Assembly: GCF_003286915.1 (NCBI RefSeq)
Contig: NZ_QMFY01000001.1
Span: forward strand, 930,001 to 994,000
DNA: 64,000 nucleotides
From: Pseudochryseolinea flava
Lineage (GTDB): Bacteria; Bacteroidota; Bacteroidia; Cytophagales; Cyclobacteriaceae
Direction: 5' to 3'
The notes beneath the pieces were generated by a model, which saw only the letters and a list, made by a program, of their open reading frames with translations, was not told the DNA's origin and ran no database searches. Below, piece by piece: positions 7,921 through 16,920 of this stretch. Each line of letters starts with the position of its first letter. Position 1 is the stretch's first letter. A program made the translations under genes and the position numbers.

Positions 7921-8232
7921 ATGCTAAACATCTTATTGCAGGCTCAGGGTGGCGCTAGCTCCTACATGAGCTTTTTGCCACTCATCGGTATCGTGGTCGT
8001 ATTTTATTTCTTTATGCTGAGACCACAGCAGAAAAAAGCTAAAGAGCAGAAAAAATTCACAGAAGAAATTAAAAGAGGTGATTACGTTGTCACGATCGGC
8101 GGTGCTCACGGAACGGTTGCTGAACTTGAAGGTGACACTTTCATACTCGAGGTTGAAAAAGGCGGAAAGATTCGCTTTAACAAATCTGCAATTTCGATGG
8201 AAGCAACGAAAGCTGCTGCCAACAAAAAATAA
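7921..8232 (+). CDS. yajC: Preprotein translocase subunit YajC
   Basis: 103 residues: a short N-terminus, one transmembrane helix at about residues 18-36, then MLRPQQKKAKEQKKF, the family hallmark of a hydrophobic helix followed by RPQxKK. The cytoplasmic C-terminal domain contains KRGDYVVTIGGAHGTV. YajC associates with SecDF in the inner membrane and supports Sec export. It heads a probable unit with the YbbR-domain gene and coaE, a typical Bacteroidota arrangement. A strong hairpin separates it from the next gene and may reduce read-through. Confidence 0.95.
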   Translation: MLNILLQAQGGASSYMSFLPLIGIVVVFYFFMLRPQQKKAKEQKKFTEEIKRGDYVVTIGGAHGTVAELEGDTFILEVEKGGKIRFNKSAISMEATKAAANKK

Positions 8233-8249
8233 TAAACGACAATAAGCAA

Positions 8250-8276
8250 CGTGCTGGTGAGATAATCATCGGCACG
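8250..8276 (+). terminator. Strong hairpin between yajC and the YbbR-domain gene
   Basis: An 11-bp stem (8250-8260 with 8266-8276, two G-T pairs) and a 5-base loop, followed by CCTTATTTTG rather than a clean T-run. It ends 14 bases before the next ATG. It could be a weak terminator, an attenuator or an mRNA-processing/stability hairpin. Confidence 0.45.
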
Positions 8277-8290
8277 CCTTATTTTGCTAC

Positions 8291-9232
8291 ATGAGTTTGC
8301 TCAATTCCATATTCGATTTCCTTCGATTCAACCGGAAAAACTGGAGAGCAATCATGTTGTGTTTTTTTGCAGCGGCGGTTTTCTGGATGTTCAACGCATT
8401 GAACAAGCGGTATACCACGAACGTAAATTTTCCTGTTGCCTTTGAGTACAATGAAGAGAACTACGTCGCTGTTAGACCGTTACCGAAAGATGTGCGCTTA
8501 AATGTTACGGGAATCGGTTGGAATCTGTTTCGACGATCCCTCGGTCTGCATGTTCCGCCCTTGGTAATTCCACTTGAAAAACCCTCCGAAGTAAAAAAAA
8601 TTGTTGGCGGAACTCTTCCCCCGCTGTTTGCCAATCAACTTGAAGGATACGAAATCAATTTTGTATTGACCGATACCTTGCAAATTGCGCTTGAACCAAA
8701 AACGAAAAGGTGGGTAAGCCTGCGATTGGATACACCGTCAATCCTTTTTAGAAACGGTTATACCATCGTAAGCAAACCAAAGCTCGAACCGGACTCGATT
8801 TTTATTGAGGGTCCTTGGAAGTTGTTGAATAGCATCAACGAACCTGTCAATGTAAAACTTACACAACGCAACATCGACGAAGACTTTCGAAATGATGTGG
8901 AGGTTATGTTTTTGAACAACGAATTGATTCAAAGAAATCCGCCAACCATATTGATCACCTTTGATGTAGACAAACTTGTCGAAATAAATGACTCGTTGCC
9001 ACTGCGATTGGTCAACATGCCAAGGGGCGCTCGGCCAATGATAAAAAGTTCCTTACCGGTGAAGGTCGCTATTCCCAAACGACAACTGGATACTTTTCAA
9101 CGCGATTCTGTTTATGCCGAACTCGATTTGAATGGATTTTTAAAAGGCGAGCTTAAAATACTTCCACGCATTGTCGGATTGCCGCCTTATTCTGAAGTGC
9201 TGCGTGTAGATTCTGTAAAAGTTAAATTCTAA
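8291..9232 (+). CDS. YbbR-like domain protein
   Basis: 313 residues with one N-terminal transmembrane helix (about residues 20-37, IMLCFFAAAVFWMFNAL) and an extracytoplasmic part of repeated YbbR-like beta modules. Recurring motifs are 'P.DVRLNVTG', 'PDSIFIEGP' and a final 'PPYSEVLRVDSVKVKF'. In Firmicutes YbbR (CdaR) regulates the diadenylate cyclase CdaA. In Bacteroidota the homologue usually lies beside yajC and coaE and its role is less clear; no cyclase gene is next to it here. Only four bases separate it from coaE. Confidence 0.85.
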   Translation: MSLLNSIFDFLRFNRKNWRAIMLCFFAAAVFWMFNALNKRYTTNVNFPVAFEYNEENYVAVRPLPKDVRLNVTGIGWNLFRRSLGLHVPPLVIPLEKPSEVKKIVGGTLPPLFANQLEGYEINFVLTDTLQIALEPKTKRWVSLRLDTPSILFRNGYTIVSKPKLEPDSIFIEGPWKLLNSINEPVNVKLTQRNIDEDFRNDVEVMFLNNELIQRNPPTILITFDVDKLVEINDSLPLRLVNMPRGARPMIKSSLPVKVAIPKRQLDTFQRDSVYAELDLNGFLKGELKILPRIVGLPPYSEVLRVDSVKVKF

Positions 9233-9236
9233 CACC

Positions 9237-9833
9237 ATGCCGTTACAAATCGGAATTACTGGCGGTATTGGCTCAGGAAAAAGTTTAGTATGTAAAATCT
9301 TTCGCGTATTGGGCGTTCCTACCTATGACGCTGACAGCCGGGCGAAAGATTTAATGACCACCGATGGAATACTCGTATCGGCCATTAAAAAAGAATTCGG
9401 AGAATTGTCGTACGATCAACACGGTGCTCTCAACAGACAGTATTTGGCGGATCGTGTTTTTAACCGGAAGGAAGAGCTTGCAAAGCTGAATAGTTTGGTT
9501 CATCCGCGCGTTGGTATTGACTATACACGGTGGAGTGAAGCGCAGAAATTCCCTTACGTATTAAAAGAAGCAGCACTCTTGTTTGAGTCTAGCGCTTACA
9601 AAAGTCTTGATAAAATTATTGTAGTGTCAGCGCCAAATGAAATTCGCATGGCGCGTGTTTTAGGAAGAGACAAACATCGCACCGCCGAGCAGATTGCGAG
9701 CATTATGAGAAATCAAATGCCCGAAGACGACAAGCTTGCACGTGCTGATTTTGTTATTACGAACGATGAAACTCACCCCGTCATACCACAGGTATTGGAT
9801 TTGCACCGTCGATTTTTAATGCTTGCCTCATAG
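9237..9833 (+). CDS. coaE: Dephospho-CoA kinase
   Basis: Final step of coenzyme A synthesis: ATP-dependent phosphorylation of the 3'-hydroxyl of dephospho-CoA. 198 residues, usual length. Walker A GGIGSGKS spans residues 9-16, followed by PTYDADSRAKDLM, the substrate-binding segment typical of CoaE, and later LKEAALLFES and the lid region RDKHRTAEQIASIMRNQM. It starts four bases after the YbbR-domain gene, and only 62 bases and a new promoter precede the RND adaptor gene. Confidence 0.95.
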   Translation: MPLQIGITGGIGSGKSLVCKIFRVLGVPTYDADSRAKDLMTTDGILVSAIKKEFGELSYDQHGALNRQYLADRVFNRKEELAKLNSLVHPRVGIDYTRWSEAQKFPYVLKEAALLFESSAYKSLDKIIVVSAPNEIRMARVLGRDKHRTAEQIASIMRNQMPEDDKLARADFVITNDETHPVIPQVLDLHRRFLMLAS

Positions 9834-9867
9834 CATCAATTCCATCGACGCGCAATGCGATGGGATG

Positions 9868-9875
9868 TAACTTTG
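9868..9875 (+). promoter_or_regulatory. -7 promoter box (TAACTTTG) of the RND efflux operon
   Basis: Exact TAnnTTTG match ending 21 bases before ATG 9896. An earlier in-frame ATG at 9860 lies upstream of this box, so 9896 is the likely start. Confidence 0.6.
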
Positions 9876-9895
9876 AAAAAATTTATAAACGTATA

Positions 9896-10963
9896 ATGTA
9901 TTCACGCCTTCCGCTTGTGCTGCTTATGGCGGCTTTATTCTCGTGTGGCTCGAAAGAACAAAAGAACACTGCTGCGGCTGTCAACCGGTCGTCAGGACCG
10001 ATGTTGGTTGATGGTTTTATTGTTCACCCACAATCTGTTAGTGACGATATCCAGGTGCCAGGTTCTCTGCTACCTGCAGAGGAAACACAGATTCGCGCTG
10101 AAGTAAGCGGCCGCATTGTCAAGCTTAATATCGAAGAAGGATCAACCGTGCAAAAAGGAACGTTGCTCGTAAAGCTGTTCGATCAAGACTTGCAAGCGCA
10201 ACTCAAAAAACTACAAGTGCAATTACAGATTGCACAAAAAACAGAAGAACGGCAACGCGAGCTTCTTAAGATCAGCGGCGTTAGTCAGCAAGACTACGAT
10301 CTATCCGTGCTGCAAGTCGATAATTTGAAAGCTGATATCATGAGCGTTCAAATTGCGATTGACAAAACCGAAATACGCGCGCCCTATCAAGGTAAAATTG
10401 GATTGAGAAATGTGAGCCTTGGATCGTTCTTATCGCCGAATGACATTGTTGCAACACTTCGTCAGGTAACGCAGCTTAAACTTGAATTTTCAATTCCAGA
10501 AAAGTATGCGAAGAATGTGGCGAAAGGTTATCGCGTGCAATTCAAAGTAGATGGTGGAGACGACACGCATCATGCTACGGTTATCGCCACGGAAAGCGGC
10601 GTTGATCAGGCTACGCGTACGTTACGTGTGCGCGCGCTGGTGAATGATTCACATCCCGAGTTGGTGCCCGGTGTGTTTGCAAAAGTTGACCTTGAATTGG
10701 GCAAAGACGCGGACGCATTGATGATTCCGACACAGGCCGTTATTCCCCAAGCGCGAAATAAACAAGTGGTTGTGCTCAGAAGAGATAGTGCCGCGTTTGT
10801 GGAAGTGGAAACAGGCATTCGCGACTCCGCATTTGTTCAGATAACAAATGGATTGAAGCCTGGCGACACGGTGGTCACAACGGGATTGATGGCGATTAGA
10901 CCCAGTAGTAAAATTAAGATTGGTAATGTGAAAAATTATCAGTCGATGCAGATAAAGCAATAG
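9896..10963 (+). CDS. RND efflux periplasmic adaptor (membrane fusion protein)
   Basis: 355 residues from ATG 9896, which gives a lipoprotein signal peptide ending LFSC. The order is that of AcrA/MexA-like adaptors: a lipoyl half-motif (IRAEVSGRIVKLNIEEGSTVQKGTLLVKL), a helical hairpin rich in Gln and Leu, the second lipoyl half (IRAPYQGKIGLRNVSLG), then beta-barrel and membrane-proximal domains ending in GLKPGDTVVTTGL. It links an inner-membrane RND pump to an outer-membrane channel. The next two genes encode exactly those partners, so this is the first gene of a complete tripartite efflux operon. The substrate is unknown; no regulator gene is adjacent. Confidence 0.92.
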   Translation: MYSRLPLVLLMAALFSCGSKEQKNTAAAVNRSSGPMLVDGFIVHPQSVSDDIQVPGSLLPAEETQIRAEVSGRIVKLNIEEGSTVQKGTLLVKLFDQDLQAQLKKLQVQLQIAQKTEERQRELLKISGVSQQDYDLSVLQVDNLKADIMSVQIAIDKTEIRAPYQGKIGLRNVSLGSFLSPNDIVATLRQVTQLKLEFSIPEKYAKNVAKGYRVQFKVDGGDDTHHATVIATESGVDQATRTLRVRALVNDSHPELVPGVFAKVDLELGKDADALMIPTQAVIPQARNKQVVVLRRDSAAFVEVETGIRDSAFVQITNGLKPGDTVVTTGLMAIRPSSKIKIGNVKNYQSMQIKQ

Positions 10964-11001
10964 CATTCGCGTTCGATTTTTAAGAACACAAAAAGTTAAA
11001 A

Positions 11002-14000
11002 ATGAATATTTCAGAGTTGAGTTTGAGACGCCCGGTGTTGGCTTTTGTGATGAACATTGTGCTCGTACTCTTCGGTGTAATTGGCTTTCGATCGCTGGGC
11101 GTTCGTGATTATCCTGCGATTGATCCACCGATTATCAATGTGAGCACATCGTACTCCGGCGCTAACGCGGATATCATTGAATCACAAATTACAGAGCCAC
11201 TCGAGAAAGCAGTCAATGGTATTGCCGACATCCGAAATATCACCTCGTCATCGAATGTCGGTCGCAGCAATATCAACATCGAGTTTAATCTCGGCGCGGA
11301 TCTGGAGGCTGCTGCAAATGATGTGCGCGATAAAGTATCGCAAGCAACGCGTGAACTTCCGCAAGATCTTACAAGCCCGCCAGTAGTATCGAAGGCCGAT
11401 GCAAATGCGAATCCGATTATTACCATGACGGTTCAAAGTAGTAGTAGAAATCCACTGCAACTCACGGAGTTTTCAACGAACGTTCTGGTTGAAAGACTAC
11501 AAACAATTCCAGGCGTAAGCGGAATTCAGATTTGGGGAGAGAAACGTTATGCCATGCGTGTCTGGTTGGATCCGGCAAAATTGAGTGCTTACAATTTGAC
11601 ACCACTCGACGTACAACTGGCATTGAACAAGGAAAATGTAGAACTACCATCGGGTAAGATCGCAGGAAATTCAACTGAACTTACGGTGCGAACTTTTGGT
11701 AGACTGCTGACGGAAGAAGATTTTAATAATGTAATCGTAAAGTCGGCTACCGATGGCGATATCCGTCTCAAAGATGTAGGACAAGCGTTACTTGGTCCGG
11801 AAAATGAAGAATCGGTATTACGCGAAAGCAATATTCCAATGGTAGGCCTTGCCATTGTACCACTGCCAGGCGCGAACTATGTTTCCATTTCCGACGAATT
11901 TTATAAGCGACTAGAACAGATTAAAAAAGATGTTCCAAAAGACATCACGTTAAATGTTGCGCTTGATCAAACCGTATTCATCAAACGATCTATTTCAGAA
12001 GTAGAAGAAACGCTGATCATTTCGTTTCTGCTCGTCGTGTTTATTATCTATTTGTTCTTCCGTGATGTAATCATTGCGTTGCGTCCACTGATTGATATTC
12101 CTGTGTCGCTTATTAGTACATTCTTCATCATGTATCTCGCAGATTTTTCGATTAACGTATTAACGATGCTCGGAATTGTGTTAGCCACGGGACTTGTGGT
12201 AGATGACGGAATCGTCGTAACTGAAAATATCTACAAGAAGCTCGAAAGCGGCATGAACAAATATCAAGCAGCGCGAGAAGGATCTAAAGAAATATTTTTC
12301 GCGGTCATATCAACCTCGGTAACGCTTGCTGTTGTATTTCTTCCCATTCTTTTCTTAGAAGGCTTTACCGGAAAATTGTTTACGGAATTTGGTGTTGTTG
12401 TCGCCGGTGCTGTACTGATCTCTTGTTTTGTATCGTTGACGTTGACACCCGTGTTGAGTGTAAAACTCACACGCAGCAAACACGAGCATTCATGGTTTTA
12501 TAAAAAAACAGAACCGTTCTTTGAAGGGATGGAACGCAAATACCATGAGTGGCTAAGTGGATTCATGCGGGCGCGTTGGATTGCATGGGGAGTGATTGCA
12601 GCGTGTATCGTGACAACGATTTTTATCTTCAGCAACACACAATCGGAATTGGCACCAATGGAAGACAGAAATCAGTTTAGAATGCAGTTGCTTGCGCCGG
12701 AAGGAACGTCGTACGACTATATGGACAACTATGTTCAAACGATGGTGCAATTTGTCATGGACTCTGTTCCGGAATACGCTACAGCATTGTCGGTGACAGC
12801 ACCGGGATTCTCGTCGGGTGGTGCTGCAAACTCTGGGTTTGTTCGCGCCACGCTCAACGATCCTAAATATCGTGATCGCTCGCAGCAAGAAATTGTCGAC
12901 ATGGCGAGTAAGAATCTGAAAAGTTTTCCACAAGGCCGCGCGTTCATTATTCAAGAGCAAACCATTTCTGTGGATAGACGCGGCGGATTACCGGTGCAAT
13001 TTGTGATTCAGAACAATGACTTTGAAAAATTGAAGTCGGTTTTACCAAAATTCATTGAAGCTGCGAACGATAATCCAACTTTTCAAATGGTGGATGTCGA
13101 CTTGAAATTTAACAAGCCAGAGCTCCGTGTGGAGATCAATCGCTTGAAGGCCTCGCAACTTGGTGTTAGTGTTCAGGATATTTCGCAGACACTTCAGCTG
13201 GCATACAGTAACCTTCGCTTTGGATATTTTACGAGAGAAGGAAAACAATATCAAGTAATTGGTCAGGTAACTAGAGCAAACCGCGATGACCCTGCTGATT
13301 TGAAAAGCCTCTACGTTCGGACAAGCTCAGGAACATTAATTTCAATTGACAATTTGGTAACCGTGCAAGAGTCGACAACGCCACCTACGCTGTATCACTT
13401 TAACCGATTTAAATCGGCGACCGTTTCAGCTGGGCTCGCTCCAGGCAAAACACTTGGTGACGGTATCAAAGCGATGGAAGAGATAAAAGGAAAAGTTTTG
13501 GATGATACCTTCGTAACGTCGCTATCGGGTACCTCGCGCGATTTTGCTGAGAGTTCAGGAAACACGGCATTCGCTTTTGTGTTGGCCTTGGTGTTGATCT
13601 ACTTGATTCTTGCAGCGCAATTTGAAAGTTTCGTTGATCCACTAACAATCATGTTTACCGTGCCATTGGCAATCTGCGGCGCAGTAATTTCGCTTTACAT
13701 ATTCGGACAGACGTTGAACATTTTTTCGCAGATCGGAATGATTATGCTGATCGGTTTGGTAACGAAGAACGGAATTTTGATCGTTGAATTTGCGAATCAA
13801 AAACGCGATGAAGGTATGAAGGGATACGAGGCTGTGATCGAAGCAGCGCGCATGCGCTTAAGACCAATCTTGATGACGAGCTTAGCTATGGCGTTGGGTT
13901 CACTACCTTTAGCAATGTCACTCGGCGCAGCGTCAACGAGTCGTCAGCCGTTGGGTATCGTCATCGTTGGTGGAATCATGTTTTCTTTGATTCTCACTTT

Positions 14001-14115
14001 GTTTGTGATACCGGCGATTTATTCTTATTTCTCATTTAAAAGAAAACATGTTGAATTCGGTGATGAAGCAAAAACAGATTCACCTTCGAAGGAGCTCGTT
14101 TATGAAAGTCACTAA
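11002..14115 (+). CDS. RND family multidrug efflux permease (AcrB/MexB-like)
   Basis: 1037 residues, typical for HAE-1 type pumps. It starts with ISELSLRRPVLAFVMNIVLV and the RDYPAIDPP motif. The helix-4 sequence GLVVDDGIVVTENI carries the paired Asp residues of the proton relay, and GLVTKNGILIVEFAN is the matching segment of the second half. Twelve transmembrane helices and two large periplasmic loops are evident. It uses proton motive force to export drugs or metabolites through the adaptor and TolC partners encoded on either side. Its end overlaps the start of the TolC-like gene by 14 bases, supporting translational coupling. Confidence 0.95.
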   Translation: MNISELSLRRPVLAFVMNIVLVLFGVIGFRSLGVRDYPAIDPPIINVSTSYSGANADIIESQITEPLEKAVNGIADIRNITSSSNVGRSNINIEFNLGADLEAAANDVRDKVSQATRELPQDLTSPPVVSKADANANPIITMTVQSSSRNPLQLTEFSTNVLVERLQTIPGVSGIQIWGEKRYAMRVWLDPAKLSAYNLTPLDVQLALNKENVELPSGKIAGNSTELTVRTFGRLLTEEDFNNVIVKSATDGDIRLKDVGQALLGPENEESVLRESNIPMVGLAIVPLPGANYVSISDEFYKRLEQIKKDVPKDITLNVALDQTVFIKRSISEVEETLIISFLLVVFIIYLFFRDVIIALRPLIDIPVSLISTFFIMYLADFSINVLTMLGIVLATGLVVDDGIVVTENIYKKLESGMNKYQAAREGSKEIFFAVISTSVTLAVVFLPILFLEGFTGKLFTEFGVVVAGAVLISCFVSLTLTPVLSVKLTRSKHEHSWFYKKTEPFFEGMERKYHEWLSGFMRARWIAWGVIAACIVTTIFIFSNTQSELAPMEDRNQFRMQLLAPEGTSYDYMDNYVQTMVQFVMDSVPEYATALSVTAPGFSSGGAANSGFVRATLNDPKYRDRSQQEIVDMASKNLKSFPQGRAFIIQEQTISVDRRGGLPVQFVIQNNDFEKLKSVLPKFIEAANDNPTFQMVDVDLKFNKPELRVEINRLKASQLGVSVQDISQTLQLAYSNLRFGYFTREGKQYQVIGQVTRANRDDPADLKSLYVRTSSGTLISIDNLVTVQESTTPPTLYHFNRFKSATVSAGLAPGKTLGDGIKAMEEIKGKVLDDTFVTSLSGTSRDFAESSGNTAFAFVLALVLIYLILAAQFESFVDPLTIMFTVPLAICGAVISLYIFGQTLNIFSQIGMIMLIGLVTKNGILIVEFANQKRDEGMKGYEAVIEAARMRLRPILMTSLAMALGSLPLAMSLGAASTSRQPLGIVIVGGIMFSLILTLFVIPAIYSYFSFKRKHVEFGDEAKTDSPSKELVYESH

Positions 14116-15418
14116 GCTTTTAGCCTCACTACTATTTTTATCCACGACCGCGTTTGCACAGGAGCAAGTAACGCTTGAGAAAGTGATTGCCCTGGCGTTG
14201 GAGGAAAATTACGATGTGCGGTTGTCGAAGAATGCATCGGAATCAGCCACACTAGTAGATGAAACGGCGTGGGGTGCCTACCTTCCTACAATTGATGGTA
14301 ATGCGACGACGCTGTGGACAAACACGCCAGATCAACAGCTGGAATTCGCGGATGCTACAAGAAATCAACGCGGTTCTGTGCGAAGTCATGCTACAACGGC
14401 TTCGGTTCAGCTGAACTGGATTTTATTTGATGGCACGAGAATGTTTGCAACGCGCGAACGCTTTGCAGTGCTTGCGGCTCAAGGACAATTAGTCGTGAAG
14501 GATCAGATGGTAAATACCATTGCCTCAGCCATCAACAATTATTACGATATCGTGCAGCAGAAGCAACAACTGAGTGCTATACGTGAGCAGATGGCCGTGA
14601 GTGAGGAACGTGTAAAGCTTGCGGAAAGAAAATTGGAAGTAGGTACGGGAAGGAAACCTGAGCTACTCCAAGCACGTGTTGATTACAATGCACAGCGAAC
14701 TCAGGCATTTCAAAAGGAAGCAGCCATTTTTCAATTGAAGGAACAATTAAATGGACTTCTTGGCTTGAAACTCCCCAGACAATACGATGTGGCTGACACG
14801 ATCATGATAGATCTTAATTTGCAGCAATCACAAATTGAAGAGAATATTGAACAATCTAACTATGCTTTGCTGGCAACAAAAAAGAGTATTGATGTAGCAA
14901 CATTGGCGCTACGCGAAAGCCGCGCACAACGATCGCCTGTAATTTCTTTTGTATCGGCGTATAATTACAATCGCCAGGACAATACAAAACTGTTGAATCC
15001 ATTCGGTACGATTTTCAGCCTGAACAATGGATTCAATTATGGATTTACCCTTAGTGTTCCAATTTTAAATGGATTTAATATTCGCCGCCAAGTTGAGTTG
15101 AGCAAGATTGAACTTGATCGCCAAATGATCACCTATGACCAACAAAAAACAGTCGTGGATGTAGGTGTACGAAATGCTTACGTGAATTATGACAACGCAA
15201 AGAAAGTTTTACAGATCGAAGAAGAAACAATTCTTCTCGCGAAAGAGAACGTGTTCATCGCACTCGAAACTTTTAAGCGTGGCGTGTCAACATTCATCGA
15301 GCTCAGAACCGCACAGCAAAGTCTAGCCGATGCATATACCCGCCTCATTAGCGCACGGTATCTGGCAAAGCTCGCGGAAACCGAGCTGCTTCGCCTGAAC
15401 GGTTCACTGCTGCGGTAA
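14102..15418 (+). CDS. TolC family outer-membrane efflux protein
   Basis: 438 residues from ATG 14102, with a clean signal peptide ending TTAFAQ; the upstream ATG at 14048 would put 18 mostly polar residues before it. The mature protein has long coiled-coil helices with the duplicated outer-membrane-efflux pattern (LALEENYDVRLSKNASESA and AERKLEVGTGRKPELLQAR in the first half, TFKRGVSTFIELRTAQQSL in the second). It forms the outer-membrane and periplasmic duct of the efflux system. It overlaps the pump gene by 14 bases and is the last gene of the operon. Confidence 0.93.
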   Translation: MKVTKLLASLLFLSTTAFAQEQVTLEKVIALALEENYDVRLSKNASESATLVDETAWGAYLPTIDGNATTLWTNTPDQQLEFADATRNQRGSVRSHATTASVQLNWILFDGTRMFATRERFAVLAAQGQLVVKDQMVNTIASAINNYYDIVQQKQQLSAIREQMAVSEERVKLAERKLEVGTGRKPELLQARVDYNAQRTQAFQKEAAIFQLKEQLNGLLGLKLPRQYDVADTIMIDLNLQQSQIEENIEQSNYALLATKKSIDVATLALRESRAQRSPVISFVSAYNYNRQDNTKLLNPFGTIFSLNNGFNYGFTLSVPILNGFNIRRQVELSKIELDRQMITYDQQKTVVDVGVRNAYVNYDNAKKVLQIEEETILLAKENVFIALETFKRGVSTFIELRTAQQSLADAYTRLISARYLAKLAETELLRLNGSLLR

Positions 15419-15555
15419 CTATTCGGCAATGATTTCGCTAAACTTTGCGTTACAAACTCATTATAAGTGGCTCACCAACGTGCTCAAAACTGAGTTAGAT
15501 TAAATACTTTTTACTTTTAACTTTAAACTTTCTCACGGGTTTCTATCTTGCCTCA

Positions 15556-16368
15556 ATGATAGAAATTGTTCGGACAACTGACTTCTTACGCGCTCACGGC
15601 ATCACCGCACCCGATATCGGCGTGATTATCGGAACAGGATTAGGCGCACAATTCATCAAGCTTATTCGGAATCCTATCGCGATCAGCTATGGACAGATTC
15701 CCGACTTCCCAACATCTACGGTCGAGTCTCACCATGGCAGACTGATATACGGGGATCTTCACGGTAAGAAGATACTGGCCATGCAAGGCCGTTTCCATTA
15801 TTACGAAGGTTACGATATGAAGCAAATTACATTGCCCGTCAGAGTAATGAAGTTGCTCGGATGCAAATACCTGTTCATATCAAACGCATCAGGTAATCTT
15901 AACCTGAAATGGAAGAAAGGCGACTTGATGATGGTTGACGATCACATCAATCTTCAAACGGAGAATCCGCTACGCGGTAAAAACTTTGAAGCATTCGGTC
16001 CACGCTTTCCGGATATGAGTCAACCTTACAGCGATAAACTCAATAAATTAATTCAAGAAATCGCTGCCGAAAAGAAGATACCGCTCCGCAAGGGCGTTTA
16101 TGTCGCGGTGAATGGACCTAATCTTGAAACACGCGCTGAATATAGATTTCTTCGTATGATTGGCGCTGACGCAGTTGGCATGAGCACAGTGCCCGAAGTA
16201 ATTGTCGCCAATCACATGTCGCTGCCATGCTGCGCGATATCTGTACTCACCGACGATTGTGATCCTGATAATCTTAAACCTGTATCACTTGCCGAGATTG
16301 TTGCTACGGCTTCGAAGTCGGAAGTAGTGTTGACAGAACTTTACAGTGAATTAATCGCTAGACTTTAG
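15556..16368 (+). CDS. Purine nucleoside phosphorylase (trimeric PNP type)
   Basis: 270 residues. Family landmarks are GVIIGTGLGAQ near the N-terminus (phosphate loop), SHHGRLIYG, GRFHYYEGY, SNASGNLN, and the base-binding NGPNLETRAEYRF followed by GADAVGMSTVPEVIVANH. The enzyme splits purine nucleosides with phosphate to the free base and (deoxy)ribose-1-phosphate in salvage. Length and motifs match the low-molecular-weight, trimeric class rather than the DeoD hexamers. It is followed after four bases by a VOC-family gene with no obvious metabolic link. Confidence 0.92.
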   Translation: MIEIVRTTDFLRAHGITAPDIGVIIGTGLGAQFIKLIRNPIAISYGQIPDFPTSTVESHHGRLIYGDLHGKKILAMQGRFHYYEGYDMKQITLPVRVMKLLGCKYLFISNASGNLNLKWKKGDLMMVDDHINLQTENPLRGKNFEAFGPRFPDMSQPYSDKLNKLIQEIAAEKKIPLRKGVYVAVNGPNLETRAEYRFLRMIGADAVGMSTVPEVIVANHMSLPCCAISVLTDDCDPDNLKPVSLAEIVATASKSEVVLTELYSELIARL

Positions 16369-16372
16369 CCAC

Positions 16373-16792
16373 ATGAGACAAAAATTGAATTTGATTACGC
16401 TCGGAGTTGATGACTTTGAAACTTCCGTAAAATTTTATGAAGCACTCGGCTGGAAACGATCCGCAGCAAGTGTTGATGGCCTCGCGCTATTTCCATTGGG
16501 TTGTATAACACTCGCACTTCATCCCCGACACGATTTGGCGAAAGATGCGCTTGCGGACGACCACGTTCGAGGTTTTAGTGGGATCACCATTTCGTTTAAC
16601 GCGCATTCTCAGGTAGAAGTAGATGCCGTCATGCAAGAAGCTGAGGCCGCCGGGGCAAAGATTGTAAAACCAGCACAAAAGGTTTATTGGGGTGGCTATA
16701 GCGGATACTTCAGCGACCCGTCTGGGCATTTGATTGAGGTAGCGCACAATCCTTTTTGGGAACTCGATGAGAATAACAATCTTAAGCTGTAA
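16373..16792 (+). CDS. VOC family protein (glyoxalase/bleomycin-resistance fold)
   Basis: 139 residues with the two beta-alpha-beta-beta-beta modules of the vicinal-oxygen-chelate fold. It opens with [23 protein letters not shown] and closes with [20 protein letters not shown]. The late Glu in HLIEV is a usual metal ligand. The substrate is not predictable: such proteins include lyases, dioxygenases and drug-binding proteins. It starts four bases after the phosphorylase stop, so the two are probably co-transcribed. Confidence 0.85.
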   Translation: MRQKLNLITLGVDDFETSVKFYEALGWKRSAASVDGLALFPLGCITLALHPRHDLAKDALADDHVRGFSGITISFNAHSQVEVDAVMQEAEAAGAKIVKPAQKVYWGGYSGYFSDPSGHLIEVAHNPFWELDENNNLKL

Positions 16793-16889
16793 CGGAGAAC
16801 CGGGCTTCAATAGCGTACGGCGAATAATTGTTTCGACAGGCGGAGAAACTCACTAATTTTTTTAGTAAGAAAAGAAACAAACAGGAGGT

Positions 16890-16897
16890 TATTTTTG
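16890..16897 (+). promoter_or_regulatory. -7 promoter box (TATTTTTG) of uvrA
   Basis: Exact TAnnTTTG match ending 24 bases before the uvrA ATG. No LexA-like operator was recognised next to it. Confidence 0.55.
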
Positions 16898-16920
16898 TAT
16901 TGTTGATCAGGTAATAATTC

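Noticed and set aside
10649-11128. 159-residue minus-strand ORF across the RND adaptor/pump junction
   Set aside because: Shadow frame over two well-supported genes; composition (His/Cys/Arg rich) is unlike a real protein.
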